Part shown: positions 43,991 through 53,861 of the stretch, piece after piece
Layout of the letters: each line of letters starts with the position of its first letter
Position numbering within the stretch: the first letter of the stretch is position 1
NCBI GenBank assembly: GCA_023461275.1
Contig: JAEYMI010000040.1
Span: 62,001-126,000 of the forward strand
Length of the DNA: 64,000 bases
Direction: 5' to 3'
DNA from: Actinomycetes bacterium
Lineage (GTDB): Bacteria > Actinomycetota > Actinomycetes > Mycobacteriales > Mycobacteriaceae
The notes under the pieces: generated by a model
What the model was told of the DNA's origin: nothing
Seen by the model: only the letters and a program-made list of their open reading frames with translations
The model's database searches: none
Made by a program: the position numbers and the translations under genes

Positions 43991-46900
43991 TCAGTCGCCG
44001 GCGGACAGGTCGATCGGCGCCCAGGTGACCGTGCGGCGCGAGACATTGTTCGCGTTCGTCGCGGTCGACGACGACGGTTTGACGCCACGACGGTCGAGAG
44101 CGTCCCACAGCCCCGCCAGAGCCCGTTCAGGATCGAGTTCGTATTCGGATTCACGAACCCGCCAGAACTCCCAGCCGCACCGTCGCAACTCCTGCTCTCG
44201 CTCCATCACCGAGCGGGCCTGCTCGCCGGTGGTGTGGAACTCGTCGCCATCGCATTCGACGGCCATCCGGGCATCATCTCCGGTCACCACGAGATCGATG
44301 GTGCGGTTGTTCACCATCACCTTCGGTGTGACGTGGTAGCCGCGGGACGCCAGCCGGTTGAACACCCGCTGCTCGAAGAGCGTCTCGAACGGCTCACGAC
44401 GCTCGTTGTCGGGCACGTCGGTGGGCATCGGTTCGGTCAGCGCGCCCTGGTTGGCCAGCATGTAGCCCAGCAGCGACGCCCGCAAATCGTTGGCCCGCAA
44501 CGAGTTCAACGGGATCGAGTGGAACAGCCACATCTGATCCATCGCCCGTGACGCGGCAACGTTGACCCGCCGCTGGGACTCGGCACGAGTCAGCGGTGCG
44601 ATCGCTTCCGGATCGGAGACCACCATGGACAGGAACACCACATTGCGTTCGTCACCTTGGAAATCCGGCGGGGTACCCACCCGGACACGTCGGGCACGCC
44701 ACTGTTCATCGGTCATCGCCGCGCGTAGCCGCTCGCTGATCTCGTCGACCTGCTTGGTGCCCTGCATGACGATCACACCGAAGTCCAGGCCGTCGTAGGC
44801 GGGATCGCGCATGCAATCCACCACCGCGTTCGTAATCGCCTGCGCCTCGGTCTCATTCACCAGCCCGGCGCCGTTCCCAACGGCGGCCCCCTCGGGTACC
44901 TTCACCACCCTCAGCGGCGGCAACCGGTCGGCACCGTACTGCCGCACCGGAATCAGCGGCGCGCCCGAATAGAACTGCTGCGACGAGAACTCGATGATCT
45001 CCGGCACCGACCGGAAGTGCTCGCGTAGTCGGATGAGATGGCCGAACCTGCTGCGCAGCAACGAGAACAGACTCGAGCGCGGAGTGAGGCTGTCGCGCAG
45101 GTAATGCGGAAGATCCGGCAGATGCGAATCCAAACGGGCGAAGGCGTCGTCGAGCGTGATACCACCGAGACCCACTGGCGCACACTGCTTGTCGTCGCCG
45201 ACGACGATCACCCGAGGAGCCAGCCACAGCAGCAGCGAACTGGTGATGTCGGCCTGGCTCGCCTCGTCGACGATGACCACGTCGAAGCAGTTGTGGACCG
45301 GCGGCAGGGTTTCCACCACCTGGCTGATCGACATCACCCACACCGGCACCGCGGTTTGAGCTTGTTCCATCGCGTCGCGCGCGGCAGCCCGGAACCTGTT
45401 GGCGTGCTTGCCTGATCCCTTGCCCAGGTTGATCATGTGGTCGCGGAAGGACTGCAGCGCCTGGACCTGCCCGATGCTCATCCGGCTCAGACTGTTGCGC
45501 CACGCCAGGGCCGCCACCAGCGATGTGGTGAGCTGTGCGATATCGGCGTCGACCTCATCCAGTGAGCTCTGCAGCCGGGCCTCCGACGTGGGGTCGCTGC
45601 GTTGCTCGGCCCAACTGCGGGCGCGCCGCCAGTCCCACGCCTCGCGGACGTTGCGCAGACGCTCATTCCATGCCGAGTCGGCGGCGGTCAGCGCGAGTAC
45701 CCGCGCAAACTCGGGGGCCTTGGCCCGCAGGCGAAGCGTCAGCAAGTCGGCCGCTGTCTGTTCCTCGAGCTCGGTCCGCGCCAGCCCCCAGTTCTGCCGG
45801 GCGGAGCGGATGGCATCGGCGTCGGCGTTGGCCAGTGCCGAGACCAAGGCATCGCCTTCCGGCGACGGACCCTTGTCGACCTCGGCCGACAACGCGTATG
45901 CACCCTCGGCGAGTTCCTGCTCGGCGAGCACGGCGTCGTTGGTGGCGGCGATGGCACCGGCCTGCACCGCCACGTCGGCGACCTCGGCGACGCTGCGCGG
46001 ACGTGGGCCGCCGGGGCTGATCGCCTCGAGTTCCCGGATCAGATGGTCACGGCCCACCAACAGATCCGACATCCAGGCGAGTTGATCGTCGAGTCGAACG
46101 AGTTGATTGAGTTGCGTCGACCGGCTGCCCGAGGTGTCCACCGGCACGTGCAGGTCGGCCAGCACGCGCTGGACGGTGTGAATGGCGTCGAAGACGCTCA
46201 GGTGGTCGGCGACGAGACGCAGCGAGACGGCGTCGGTGGGCACTCGCCCATCGACGGTGGCACGCACCCCGGATTCCTCGACCGCGCGTTGCTCCTCGGA
46301 ACGCCGCACACGGCCTCGCCAGCGGCCGCCGGACTCCAGATAGTCCGCGGCGGCGTCGAACAGCGCCCCGGCGCCCGGGGTGACCCCGTCGACGACCACC
46401 GAGTGCGCTCCGAGCGCCCGATCGCGTGCGGCGGCCTCGGCGATGGCCGGCGAGAGCATGGTGACCCGCGACCAGAGATGGCCCGCCTGCCCGGCGAGCA
46501 GACGGTTGGCCATGTCGACGATCGGCGGCGGGAAGGTCATCACCTCCGACGACGCCACCGCCAGGCGCTCACAGATGTCGCGGATGCGGACGAGTCGTTG
46601 GCTGTCGACACCCTGCAGGATCGACAGCAGTGATCCGCTGCCTGCCATCTTCTCGCGAGGACGTGCGTCGATGCGGGCGAGGATGCGCTCGAGGTCCACC
46701 GAATCGGGCAGATGGTGGAAGAGATCGGGTAGCCGTTGCCCCAGCCGTGCGGTGGACCCGCCGGTGCTGCGCAGCAGGTCCAGCAGCCGGATGAACTCCG
46801 GGACGTCCAACGGCGGGAACGCGCCGTCCAGCGGGCCGGGCAGCCAGCTGTACTGCGCCTCGCGGGCGTTGACCTGCCGCACGATCTCGGCAGCGGTGCC

Positions 46901-48205
46901 CTTGTACTCACCGGCCACCCACTCGTGGACGACGGTCTCCGATTCGCGCAGCGTCCACAGTTCGTGGAGTACGCGCTGACGCTTGATGAGCGCCTGCTCC
47001 CGTTTTGCCGTCAGATCGGCGATCTCGGCGTCGGCGATCCGTGGCTGAAAGGCGGACTTGCGTACCGCAATGGCCTCCACGCCGGAAACGACCTCGTCGA
47101 AGTCGTCACGGGTGACATCGGCGATGGAGACCGCGAGCTCACGGATGGGTTCGGGCAGCATGTCCCGAACCACCCGCAGGGCCTGTGCCTTCTCGCTGAC
47201 CACGAGAACGCGCTGCCCTTTGGCGAGCAGCGCTGCGGTGAGATTGGTGATCGTGTGCGTCTTGCCGGTACCCGGCGGGCCCTCGACCACCACGCCGGAG
47301 TCGACTCCGAGTTGGGTGAGGACGTCACGTTGCTCGACATTCGACGGCAGCGGATAAATCGCGTCACGCACCAGATCGACCGGCGAGGAAGCGTCCGAGT
47401 CGATCAGCGCGGCGACCCGGTCGTCGGCCTCGATGGGCTCCACGAGCTGCGCAAGGCCGATCGGTACCCGGAACGTGGGATCACGCAACTGGGTGATCAT
47501 CGCGTCGTAGAACGCCAGGGACGAGGTGACGCTGCGGTTGCGCAATACCAGTGCCGGTCGCATGTCGACCGACATGGTGACCTCTCGTGGGTCGACCTCG
47601 ACGACCCGTACCCAGTCGTCGACCAGGTCGGCCACCTTGGACCCGATGAGGCTGGGCAGCTCGGTCATCTTTGCCCGCACCTTGACGGCATCACCGAGTT
47701 CGATGCCCTCGACGGGTGCCAGGAATCCGGTGTCGTGCACCATCGGCGCGGCGCCGGCGCCGATGCTGACCCGGATGATGCCGGTCGCCGGTTCTCGATC
47801 GGCGACCACGCTCTGGGTCAGGAGGAACTCACGCGCCACCGGCACATCGGAACCCTCGACGTCCTGCACGGTCACCAGGGCATTGGCCAGCACCAGCTCG
47901 AGGTTCTCGGAGTTCTCATGCCATTCGTCGACGACATCGGAGAGCATCTGGTGGGCGGGGGCGTCGTGGGCAAGCTCGACGAGGACCTGCCCGGGCGCGG
48001 CCGACGCCCGTATCGGGATCGGCGCTGATCCGTCGGCGCCCTTGCCGAGCCAGAGCACGGCCGAGTGCTGGCCGATGTCGGTGACGATCTGCGACCGCGA
48101 GCGGACGAGTTCACGCAAGTAGGTCAGGAGGCGGATGACCTGATCGCGGCCACGCCGATCTGACGGCACGGCGCCGTCGTGATCAGCATTGCTTGCATCA
48201 GCCAT
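43991..48205 (-). CDS. Large SF1 (Upf1-like) helicase with C-terminal restriction-endonuclease-like domain
   Basis: 1404 residues. An N-terminal domain (1-285) precedes Walker A GPPGTGKTHTITNL near 307. About 660 residues, largely helical, separate it from Walker B VVIVDEASQAD near 973; helicase C-terminal motifs follow (VGDDKQCAPVG; NVVFLSMVVSDPEAIAPLTR; SQRRVNVAASRA). The last 110 residues carry a nuclease-like core (TIDLVVTGDDARMAVECDGD, HTTGEQARSVMEREQELRRC, GWEFWRVRESEYELD) with the D-x(n)-E-x-D of Vsr/MTES_1575-type folds. No partner gene adjoins it. Stand-alone helicase-nucleases of this type include defence proteins; function here is unproved. Confidence 0.75.
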   Translation of the reverse strand: MADASNADHDGAVPSDRRGRDQVIRLLTYLRELVRSRSQIVTDIGQHSAVLWLGKGADGSAPIPIRASAAPGQVLVELAHDAPAHQMLSDVVDEWHENSENLELVLANALVTVQDVEGSDVPVAREFLLTQSVVADREPATGIIRVSIGAGAAPMVHDTGFLAPVEGIELGDAVKVRAKMTELPSLIGSKVADLVDDWVRVVEVDPREVTMSVDMRPALVLRNRSVTSSLAFYDAMITQLRDPTFRVPIGLAQLVEPIEADDRVAALIDSDASSPVDLVRDAIYPLPSNVEQRDVLTQLGVDSGVVVEGPPGTGKTHTITNLTAALLAKGQRVLVVSEKAQALRVVRDMLPEPIRELAVSIADVTRDDFDEVVSGVEAIAVRKSAFQPRIADAEIADLTAKREQALIKRQRVLHELWTLRESETVVHEWVAGEYKGTAAEIVRQVNAREAQYSWLPGPLDGAFPPLDVPEFIRLLDLLRSTGGSTARLGQRLPDLFHHLPDSVDLERILARIDARPREKMAGSGSLLSILQGVDSQRLVRIRDICERLAVASSEVMTFPPPIVDMANRLLAGQAGHLWSRVTMLSPAIAEAAARDRALGAHSVVVDGVTPGAGALFDAAADYLESGGRWRGRVRRSEEQRAVEESGVRATVDGRVPTDAVSLRLVADHLSVFDAIHTVQRVLADLHVPVDTSGSRSTQLNQLVRLDDQLAWMSDLLVGRDHLIRELEAISPGGPRPRSVAEVADVAVQAGAIAATNDAVLAEQELAEGAYALSAEVDKGPSPEGDALVSALANADADAIRSARQNWGLARTELEEQTAADLLTLRLRAKAPEFARVLALTAADSAWNERLRNVREAWDWRRARSWAEQRSDPTSEARLQSSLDEVDADIAQLTTSLVAALAWRNSLSRMSIGQVQALQSFRDHMINLGKGSGKHANRFRAAARDAMEQAQTAVPVWVMSISQVVETLPPVHNCFDVVIVDEASQADITSSLLLWLAPRVIVVGDDKQCAPVGLGGITLDDAFARLDSHLPDLPHYLRDSLTPRSSLFSLLRSRFGHLIRLREHFRSVPEIIEFSSQQFYSGAPLIPVRQYGADRLPPLRVVKVPEGAAVGNGAGLVNETEAQAITNAVVDCMRDPAYDGLDFGVIVMQGTKQVDEISERLRAAMTDEQWRARRVRVGTPPDFQGDERNVVFLSMVVSDPEAIAPLTRAESQRRVNVAASRAMDQMWLFHSIPLNSLRANDLRASLLGYMLANQGALTEPMPTDVPDNERREPFETLFEQRVFNRLASRGYHVTPKVMVNNRTIDLVVTGDDARMAVECDGDEFHTTGEQARSVMEREQELRRCGWEFWRVRESEYELDPERALAGLWDALDRRGVKPSSSTATNANNVSRRTVTWAPIDLSAGD

Positions 48206-48343
48206 CGTTAGTTGTCCCCTGTCCGTGGCCGAGGCCGCGTCGGGCCCCGGTCTGGATGTGGGAAGTACGCTACCAATCGCTGACCCGCTGGTCCGCGCGA
48301 CGGCCCGATCAGTGCTGATCCGATCAGTTCGGACTCACCGATC

Positions 48344-48667
48344 TCAGAACGAGGCGACGCTGCGCAACGCAGGGAAACCGCCGTCGACGTAGTGGACGTT
48401 GGTGTACCCGAGCTCGGCGATCTGCTCGGCAATCCGGGCCGCCTCGGCCCGCACCGAGACCACCGAGATCTCGGTGTCCCTGGTCTGTACGCACGTGGGC
48501 CGGGTACGTGCGAACAACTGGGTCACCTCACTCGGTTCGACGACGATCGCACCGGGCACGCTGCCCTGGTGACGTACTACCTGCGGCCGCGCGTCGACGA
48601 CCACTCCTTCTCCACTCGCGGTGTGCGCCAACACATCTGCCGCCGAGATCGAACTCACCACTGACAC
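48344..48667 (-). CDS. Rhodanese-domain protein without the catalytic cysteine
   Basis: 107 residues from GTG 48667, a single rhodanese domain: VVVDARPQVVRHQGSVPGAI and ELGYTNVHYVDGGFPALRSV are typical. The active-site loop, normally C-R/S-G-x-R, reads TEISVVSVRAEAARIA, with Val-Ser where the Cys should be. It therefore cannot form a persulfide there; the only Cys (TRPTCVQTRD) lies upstream of the loop. A binding or regulatory role is likely. It is single, between the SF1 helicase and the DEAD helicase. Confidence 0.8.
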   Translation of the reverse strand: MSVVSSISAADVLAHTASGEGVVVDARPQVVRHQGSVPGAIVVEPSEVTQLFARTRPTCVQTRDTEISVVSVRAEAARIAEQIAELGYTNVHYVDGGFPALRSVASF

Positions 48668-48894
48668 TGGTGATCACCATTCCTGTATCGAACCTGGTTG
48701 CGGCCCGACGCCAGCCCTACAGGCTGAGTCGTCCCGCACTTACTGCGGTGGGACCGGTTGAAAAGTTCAGACGCGTACGGCGCGTTAACGCCGGTCCCCC
48801 TGACCAGATATCGCGAACCCCCGTTAAAAGGTTACGGAATTATCTCGATCTGACAAGTCCCGTCCCATCCGGAACGAAAACCAGGGCGATTCGG

Positions 48895-50646
48895 CTAGCC
48901 GCGACCGCGGCCCGCCACCCGGGGGCTGGGACGTTTGCCCCAGCTATCACCCTTCTTGTGGTGACCGTCGCGGCCGTAACTCTTGCCGCCACCACGACGA
49001 CCGCCCCGGCTTCCGGGCGGCCCCAGGTCTTTGACGATGTCGATGGGGTTCTTGCCGATCTTCGTGTGGCGAAGCCGTTCGAGGGTGTCGCGGTCGAGGT
49101 CGGCGGGCAGCTCAACGAGGCTGAAGTCGTCGCGGATGCTGATGTTGCCGAAATCGCCGCGGGTCAAACCGCCTTCGTTGGCTATCGCGCCGACGATCGC
49201 ACCGGGGTTCACCTTGTGCTTGCGACCGACCGCGATGCGATACGTGGCAAAGCTCCCACCACCGCCGCGAGGTGCGCGTTCGGCCCGGGCCGGGCGCTCC
49301 GAGGCGGGCGGATCCGGTGACATCAGGAACCCGCCGTCGCGTGTTTCCAGGGCCAGCGCCGCGGCGATGTCGGCCATCGTCACGTCGTTGTCGCGGGCGT
49401 AGTCCTCGACGAGCTTGCGGAACATGTCGAGGTTGTCCGAGCCGAGGTTCTCGGTGATCGAGTCGGCGAACTTGGCGACGCGTTGCGCGTTGACGTCGTC
49501 GACACTGGGCAGACCGATCTCGGTCAACGTCGATCGCGTCGCGCGTTCGATCGCGCGCAGCAGGTGGCGCTCACGCGGCGACACGAAGAGCAGCGCGTTA
49601 CCCGACCGGCCGGCGCGGCCGGTGCGTCCGATGCGATGCACGTAGGACTCGGTGTCGTGCGGGATGTCGTAGTTGACGACGTGGGAGATCCGGTCGACGT
49701 CGAGTCCGCGGGCGGCGACATCAGTCGCGACGAGGATGTCGATCTGGCCGTTCTTGAGCTGGTTGATCGTGCGCTCGCGTTGCGCCTGCGCCATGTCGCC
49801 ATTGATCGCCACCGCAGAGAATCCGCGGGCGCGCAACTTCTCGGCGAGCTCCTCGGTACCGGACTTGGTCCGCACGAACACGATCATCGCGTCGAAGGTT
49901 TCGACCTCCAGGAAGCGGGTCAACGCGTCGAGCTTGCGCTGGTGAGAGACCTGCAAATAACGCTGGGTGATGTTCTGGGCGGTCGCCGTCTTGGATTTGA
50001 CCGTGATTTCCTCGGCGTCGTTCAGATAACGCTGCGCCAGGCGGCGGATGGCGCTGGGCATCGTCGCCGAGAACAGCGCGACCTGCTTGGAGTCCGGTGT
50101 CTCGGCCAGAATCCGTTCGACGTCCTCGGCGAACCCCATGGTCAGCATCTCGTCGGCCTCGTCGAGTACCAGGAACGAGAGTTCGGAGATGTCGAGGGTG
50201 CCACGGTCGAGGTGGTCGATCACGCGGCCGGGCGTTCCGACGATCACCTGAGCGCCACGCTTGAGCCCGGCCAGCTGTACGCCGTAGCTCTGGCCACCGT
50301 AGATCGGCAGCACGCGGACGCCGGGCAGGTGCGAGGAGTAGCGGCCGAAGGCCTCCGAGACCTGCAAGGCCAGCTCGCGGGTGGGCGCGAGCACCAACGC
50401 TTGCGGCTTCTTGGCCGATGCGTCGATCCGCGACAGGATCGGGATCGCGAAAGCCGCAGTCTTACCGGTGCCGGTCTGCGCGAGGCCGACCACGTCCCGT
50501 CCGGCCATCAGTGGTGGAATCGTCGCCGCCTGAATCGGCGACGGTGTCTCATAGCCGACATCGCTGATTGCTTCGCGGACCTCCGGCGCGATGTCGAGGT
50601 CGTCGAAGCTCACCTCGGCGTCGGAGTTCGGGGTGCTCTCGGTCAT
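48895..50646 (-). CDS. deaD: DEAD-box RNA helicase (DeaD/CsdA type)
   Basis: 583 residues. Motifs: Q-motif YETPSPIQAATIP, Walker A AQTGTGKTAAF, DEAD in VLDEADEML, SAT in FSATMP, and HRIGRTGRAGRSG. The C-terminal DbpA-type RNA-binding domain (about 480-555) includes IAVGRKHKVNPGAIVGAIAN and LPADLDRDTLERLRHTKIGK. A basic RGG-like tail ends the protein (GGRRGGGKSYGRDGHHKKGD). It unwinds structured RNA in ribosome assembly and cold adaptation. Single gene. Confidence 0.93.
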   Translation of the reverse strand: MTESTPNSDAEVSFDDLDIAPEVREAISDVGYETPSPIQAATIPPLMAGRDVVGLAQTGTGKTAAFAIPILSRIDASAKKPQALVLAPTRELALQVSEAFGRYSSHLPGVRVLPIYGGQSYGVQLAGLKRGAQVIVGTPGRVIDHLDRGTLDISELSFLVLDEADEMLTMGFAEDVERILAETPDSKQVALFSATMPSAIRRLAQRYLNDAEEITVKSKTATAQNITQRYLQVSHQRKLDALTRFLEVETFDAMIVFVRTKSGTEELAEKLRARGFSAVAINGDMAQAQRERTINQLKNGQIDILVATDVAARGLDVDRISHVVNYDIPHDTESYVHRIGRTGRAGRSGNALLFVSPRERHLLRAIERATRSTLTEIGLPSVDDVNAQRVAKFADSITENLGSDNLDMFRKLVEDYARDNDVTMADIAAALALETRDGGFLMSPDPPASERPARAERAPRGGGGSFATYRIAVGRKHKVNPGAIVGAIANEGGLTRGDFGNISIRDDFSLVELPADLDRDTLERLRHTKIGKNPIDIVKDLGPPGSRGGRRGGGKSYGRDGHHKKGDSWGKRPSPRVAGRGRG

Positions 50647-50894
50647 GTCGTGCGCATCTCATTCATCAAGGACAACTCTAATCCGCGCGACCCCGATGAG
50701 CTGAATTCTCGCCGACGGCGTGGCCGGTGAATCGGCCACGAAGCCACGTCGGGTGGCCGATCCCATCGACGCCCATCGGTGTGATGTAGATAACTAACCC
50801 CTGGTACTGTCGGTCACACTCAAGTGCTCATCACCTACTCGGGGGCTGAGCGTGTGATGTCCGTTATTTCCGCTTCTCCCCACTGGAGCCAGGC

Positions 50895-52679
50895 ATGCAA
50901 CAGTATTCGACTCCTCCCAACCAAACGATCGAAGACAAGGCCACCACTGTCGACTCGATCCTGCGTTACCGCACCGAACGGCCGACGATGCCGTTGCTCA
51001 AGAAGCGGGCCGATGGTCACTGGGTGACCGTCACGGCCAAACATTTCGCCGATGAGGTAGACGCCGTCGCCAAGGGACTCATCGCCTCCGGAATCAACCC
51101 GGGTGATCGAGTCGCGATCCTGAGTTCCACCCGTTACGAGTGGACCGTCCTGGACTACGCGATCTGGCGCGCGGGCGCGGTCACCGTTGCGATCTACGAG
51201 ACGTCGGCACCCGATCAGGTCGAATGGATTCTCCACGACTCGGCCACCACGATGCTGATCGTCGAGAACGGGACGCAGTTGTCCCACCATCAGCAGGTCA
51301 TCGACAACGCTCCGGAGCTGCGCGAAACCCTGGTCATCGCCAACGGCGCCCTGACCACCCTGACCGAGCGGGGCGCCGCGGTCGGTGACGAAGAACTCGA
51401 TTCACGCCACGCCAACGCACTCTCCTCCGACGCCGCGACACTGATCTACACCTCGGGTACCACCGGACGCCCCAAGGGCGTGGTGCTGACCCACGCCAAC
51501 TTCCTCGCCGAATGCGCCGCGGCACGCGACGCCGTCGGGGCCGGGCTGGTCGAGGGGAAGTCGACGCTGCTGTTCCTGCCGCTGGCGCACGTCTTCGCCC
51601 GCGTGATCGCGGTCGGCTGCATGGAGAACGGGGTGATCCTCGGGCACACCAACGACATCCCCAATCTCGTGGCCGATCTCGGAGTGTTCAAACCCGACTA
51701 CGTGCTCTCGGTTCCGCGCGTCTTCGAGAAGGTCTTCAACTCGGCCAAGCAGAAGGCCTACGACGGCGGCAAGGGCGCGATCTTCGACCGGGCCGCGCAG
51801 ACCGCCATCGACTACAGCCGATCGCTGGAGAACGGCGGGGCGGGCCTGAGTCTCAAGCTCAAGCACGCCGTCTTCGACAAGCTGGTCTACGGCAAGTTGC
51901 GTGACGCGCTCGGCGGCAACTGCGAGGGCGCGATCTCCGGCGGTGCACCGCTCGGGGAACGCCTCGGGCACTTCTTCCGTGGCGCGGGCATCCCGGTCTA
52001 TGAGGGCTATGGCCTGTCGGAGACAACCGCGGCGGTAACGGCGAACAACGAGGACCACCAGAAGGTCGGGTCCGTTGGTCGCCCGGTGCCCGGCGTGACC
52101 GTCGCCATCGCCGAGGACGGCGAGGTGCTTCTGAAGGGTCCGGTGGTCTTCAACGGCTACTGGCACAACGATCAGGCCAGCGGCGAGGCCATCCGGGATG
52201 GCTGGTTCCACACCGGCGATATCGGCCGCCTCGATGACGGCTATCTGTTCATCACCGGCCGCAAGAAGGAACTCATCGTCACCGCGGGCGGCAAGAACGT
52301 CTCCCCGGCGCCACTCGAGGACTCGATCCGCGCACATCCGCTGGTGAGCCAGTGCCTGGTGGTCGGAGATAACAAGCCGTTCATCGCCGCGCTCGTCACG
52401 CTGGATCCCGAGGCGCTGCCCGGTTGGCTCGAACGCCACGAGCTGCCGGCCGACACCCCGCTGAGCGAGCTGGCGACCAACGAAAAGATCCGTGCCGAGA
52501 TCGACCAGGCCGTCAACGACGCTAACCACAAGGTGTCCAAGGCAGAGGCGATCAAGAAGTTCGCCATTCTGGACACCGACTTCACCATCGAGAGCGGTGA
52601 GCTCACACCGACAATGAAGTTGAAGCGCAACGTGATTCACGAGTCGTACCAGAACGCCATCGTCGACCTCTACAGCTGA
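50895..52679 (+). CDS. Long-chain fatty acyl-CoA ligase (FadD15 type)
   Basis: 594 residues. The AMP-binding signature is TLIYTSGTTGRPKGVVLTHA; the central motif is YEGYGLSETTAAVTANNED; and the C-terminal core has GWFHTGDIGRLDDGYLFITG and RKKELIVTAGGKNVSPAPLE. It activates long-chain fatty acids to acyl-CoA via acyl-adenylate, feeding beta-oxidation or lipid synthesis. It begins a rightward unit; a terminator-like hairpin separates it from the next gene. Confidence 0.92.
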   Translation: MQQYSTPPNQTIEDKATTVDSILRYRTERPTMPLLKKRADGHWVTVTAKHFADEVDAVAKGLIASGINPGDRVAILSSTRYEWTVLDYAIWRAGAVTVAIYETSAPDQVEWILHDSATTMLIVENGTQLSHHQQVIDNAPELRETLVIANGALTTLTERGAAVGDEELDSRHANALSSDAATLIYTSGTTGRPKGVVLTHANFLAECAAARDAVGAGLVEGKSTLLFLPLAHVFARVIAVGCMENGVILGHTNDIPNLVADLGVFKPDYVLSVPRVFEKVFNSAKQKAYDGGKGAIFDRAAQTAIDYSRSLENGGAGLSLKLKHAVFDKLVYGKLRDALGGNCEGAISGGAPLGERLGHFFRGAGIPVYEGYGLSETTAAVTANNEDHQKVGSVGRPVPGVTVAIAEDGEVLLKGPVVFNGYWHNDQASGEAIRDGWFHTGDIGRLDDGYLFITGRKKELIVTAGGKNVSPAPLEDSIRAHPLVSQCLVVGDNKPFIAALVTLDPEALPGWLERHELPADTPLSELATNEKIRAEIDQAVNDANHKVSKAEAIKKFAILDTDFTIESGELTPTMKLKRNVIHESYQNAIVDLYS

Positions 52680-52687
52680 TCGACGCA

Positions 52688-52724
52688 CGGCTCCCCGCGG
52701 TATCGCCATCGCTGCGGGGAGCCG
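52688..52724 (+). terminator. Hairpin after the acyl-CoA ligase gene
   Basis: CGGCTCCCCGC (52688-52698) pairs exactly with GCGGGGAGCCG (52714-52724) across a 15-base loop, starting 8 bases after the stop. No T-run follows, as is usual for actinobacterial terminators. Confidence 0.6.
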
Positions 52725-52739
52725 GTAGCGTCACGCGTC

Positions 52740-53861
52740 GTGAAACGTGACCTCGCGATCGATGCGGCCCGGGGGCTGGCGATCTGGAGCATGGTCACCG
52801 CGCACTTCGCGCTCGGTTCCCGCATCGCCGAGCCGACCCATAGCTTCCCCTACGTCGACGGCATGTCGGCATTTGTGTTGCTCTCCGGCGTCGTGCTGGG
52901 TCTGGTGCATCACCGTTGGATCGAGCGTCACTCGCTGGGTTACTCGTATTGGCGCCTGACCAAGCGGCTGGCCGTGCTGTACCTCTGCCAGCTGAGCATC
53001 GCGCTGGTGGCGGTAGCAGCCGCCTTCGCCGGCCATCGATGGTTGACACTGCTGCGTCCGGTACGTGATTGGCCGGACGGCATCTGGCGCTCGATCACCA
53101 TGTCCTACCTGCCCAGCGGCGGCAACATTCTGCTGCTCTACCTGGTCTTGATGGCCTCGGCCTATGCGCTGTTCCCCATCCTGCGAGCCGGGCGTTGGCG
53201 GCTGGTCATAGGCGCATCGGTAGGGCTGTACCTCGTCTCGCAGGTCTGCCCACCGGACTGGTTCTACCTGACCGCCGACATGACCGCGCCGCGCATCCAG
53301 AACTGGGCGGCATGGCAGATTCTGTTCATCCCGGCGCTCGTCGTCGGATGGAACTGGGACCGGTGGCGGATCGCCGAGCGCATCGACGCGTATCTGCCGT
53401 GGCTGGTGCTCGCCGCCCTCGGCGTCGGAGTCGGCTTTCACCTGGTGATCGATACCGGGCCACTCGCCGCATCCGAACCGTGGTTCGCCGACAAACTGGA
53501 CTTCCGGCCGGCACGCGCGATCGGCGCATGGGTGGCCATCCCGGCCGTCTACGGCGTATTGCGGTTTGTGCTCGCCAGAATCGACGACGCCTGGTTGCGA
53601 CCGTTGTTGATGACCGGTGCCCGTAGCATCGATTCCTATGTCATCCAGGCGATCGCGCTGGTCATCGTGCCCATCCACCTGGTCCACCGACCCTGGTCGG
53701 AGGCCGACATGATCATCGCGGTGGCGATGGTGTTCGGTACCTGCTGGGTGTGGGCGGAGTTCCGGGAGGCGTTCGGCATCGACAAACTTCACCGCCTGCC
53801 GATCCTCGTGGCCGACGCCATGACCCGGCGCCGGAGCCCGTCCGCGGCGTCAACGGCATGA
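52740..53861 (+). CDS. OpgC-like membrane acyltransferase
   Basis: 373 residues from GTG 52740 with about ten predicted membrane helices. It opens RDLAIDAARGLAIWSMVTAH and FPYVDGMSAFVLLSGVVLGL, the hallmark of OpgC/acyltransferase-3-like proteins (conserved Asp-x2-Arg and a catalytic His at about 20). OpgC succinylates periplasmic glucans; relatives in this order modify cell envelope glycans, so succinylation or acylation of arabinan is possible. The stop overlaps the start of the lyase gene by 4 bases. Confidence 0.78.
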   Translation: MKRDLAIDAARGLAIWSMVTAHFALGSRIAEPTHSFPYVDGMSAFVLLSGVVLGLVHHRWIERHSLGYSYWRLTKRLAVLYLCQLSIALVAVAAAFAGHRWLTLLRPVRDWPDGIWRSITMSYLPSGGNILLLYLVLMASAYALFPILRAGRWRLVIGASVGLYLVSQVCPPDWFYLTADMTAPRIQNWAAWQILFIPALVVGWNWDRWRIAERIDAYLPWLVLAALGVGVGFHLVIDTGPLAASEPWFADKLDFRPARAIGAWVAIPAVYGVLRFVLARIDDAWLRPLLMTGARSIDSYVIQAIALVIVPIHLVHRPWSEADMIIAVAMVFGTCWVWAEFREAFGIDKLHRLPILVADAMTRRRSPSAASTA

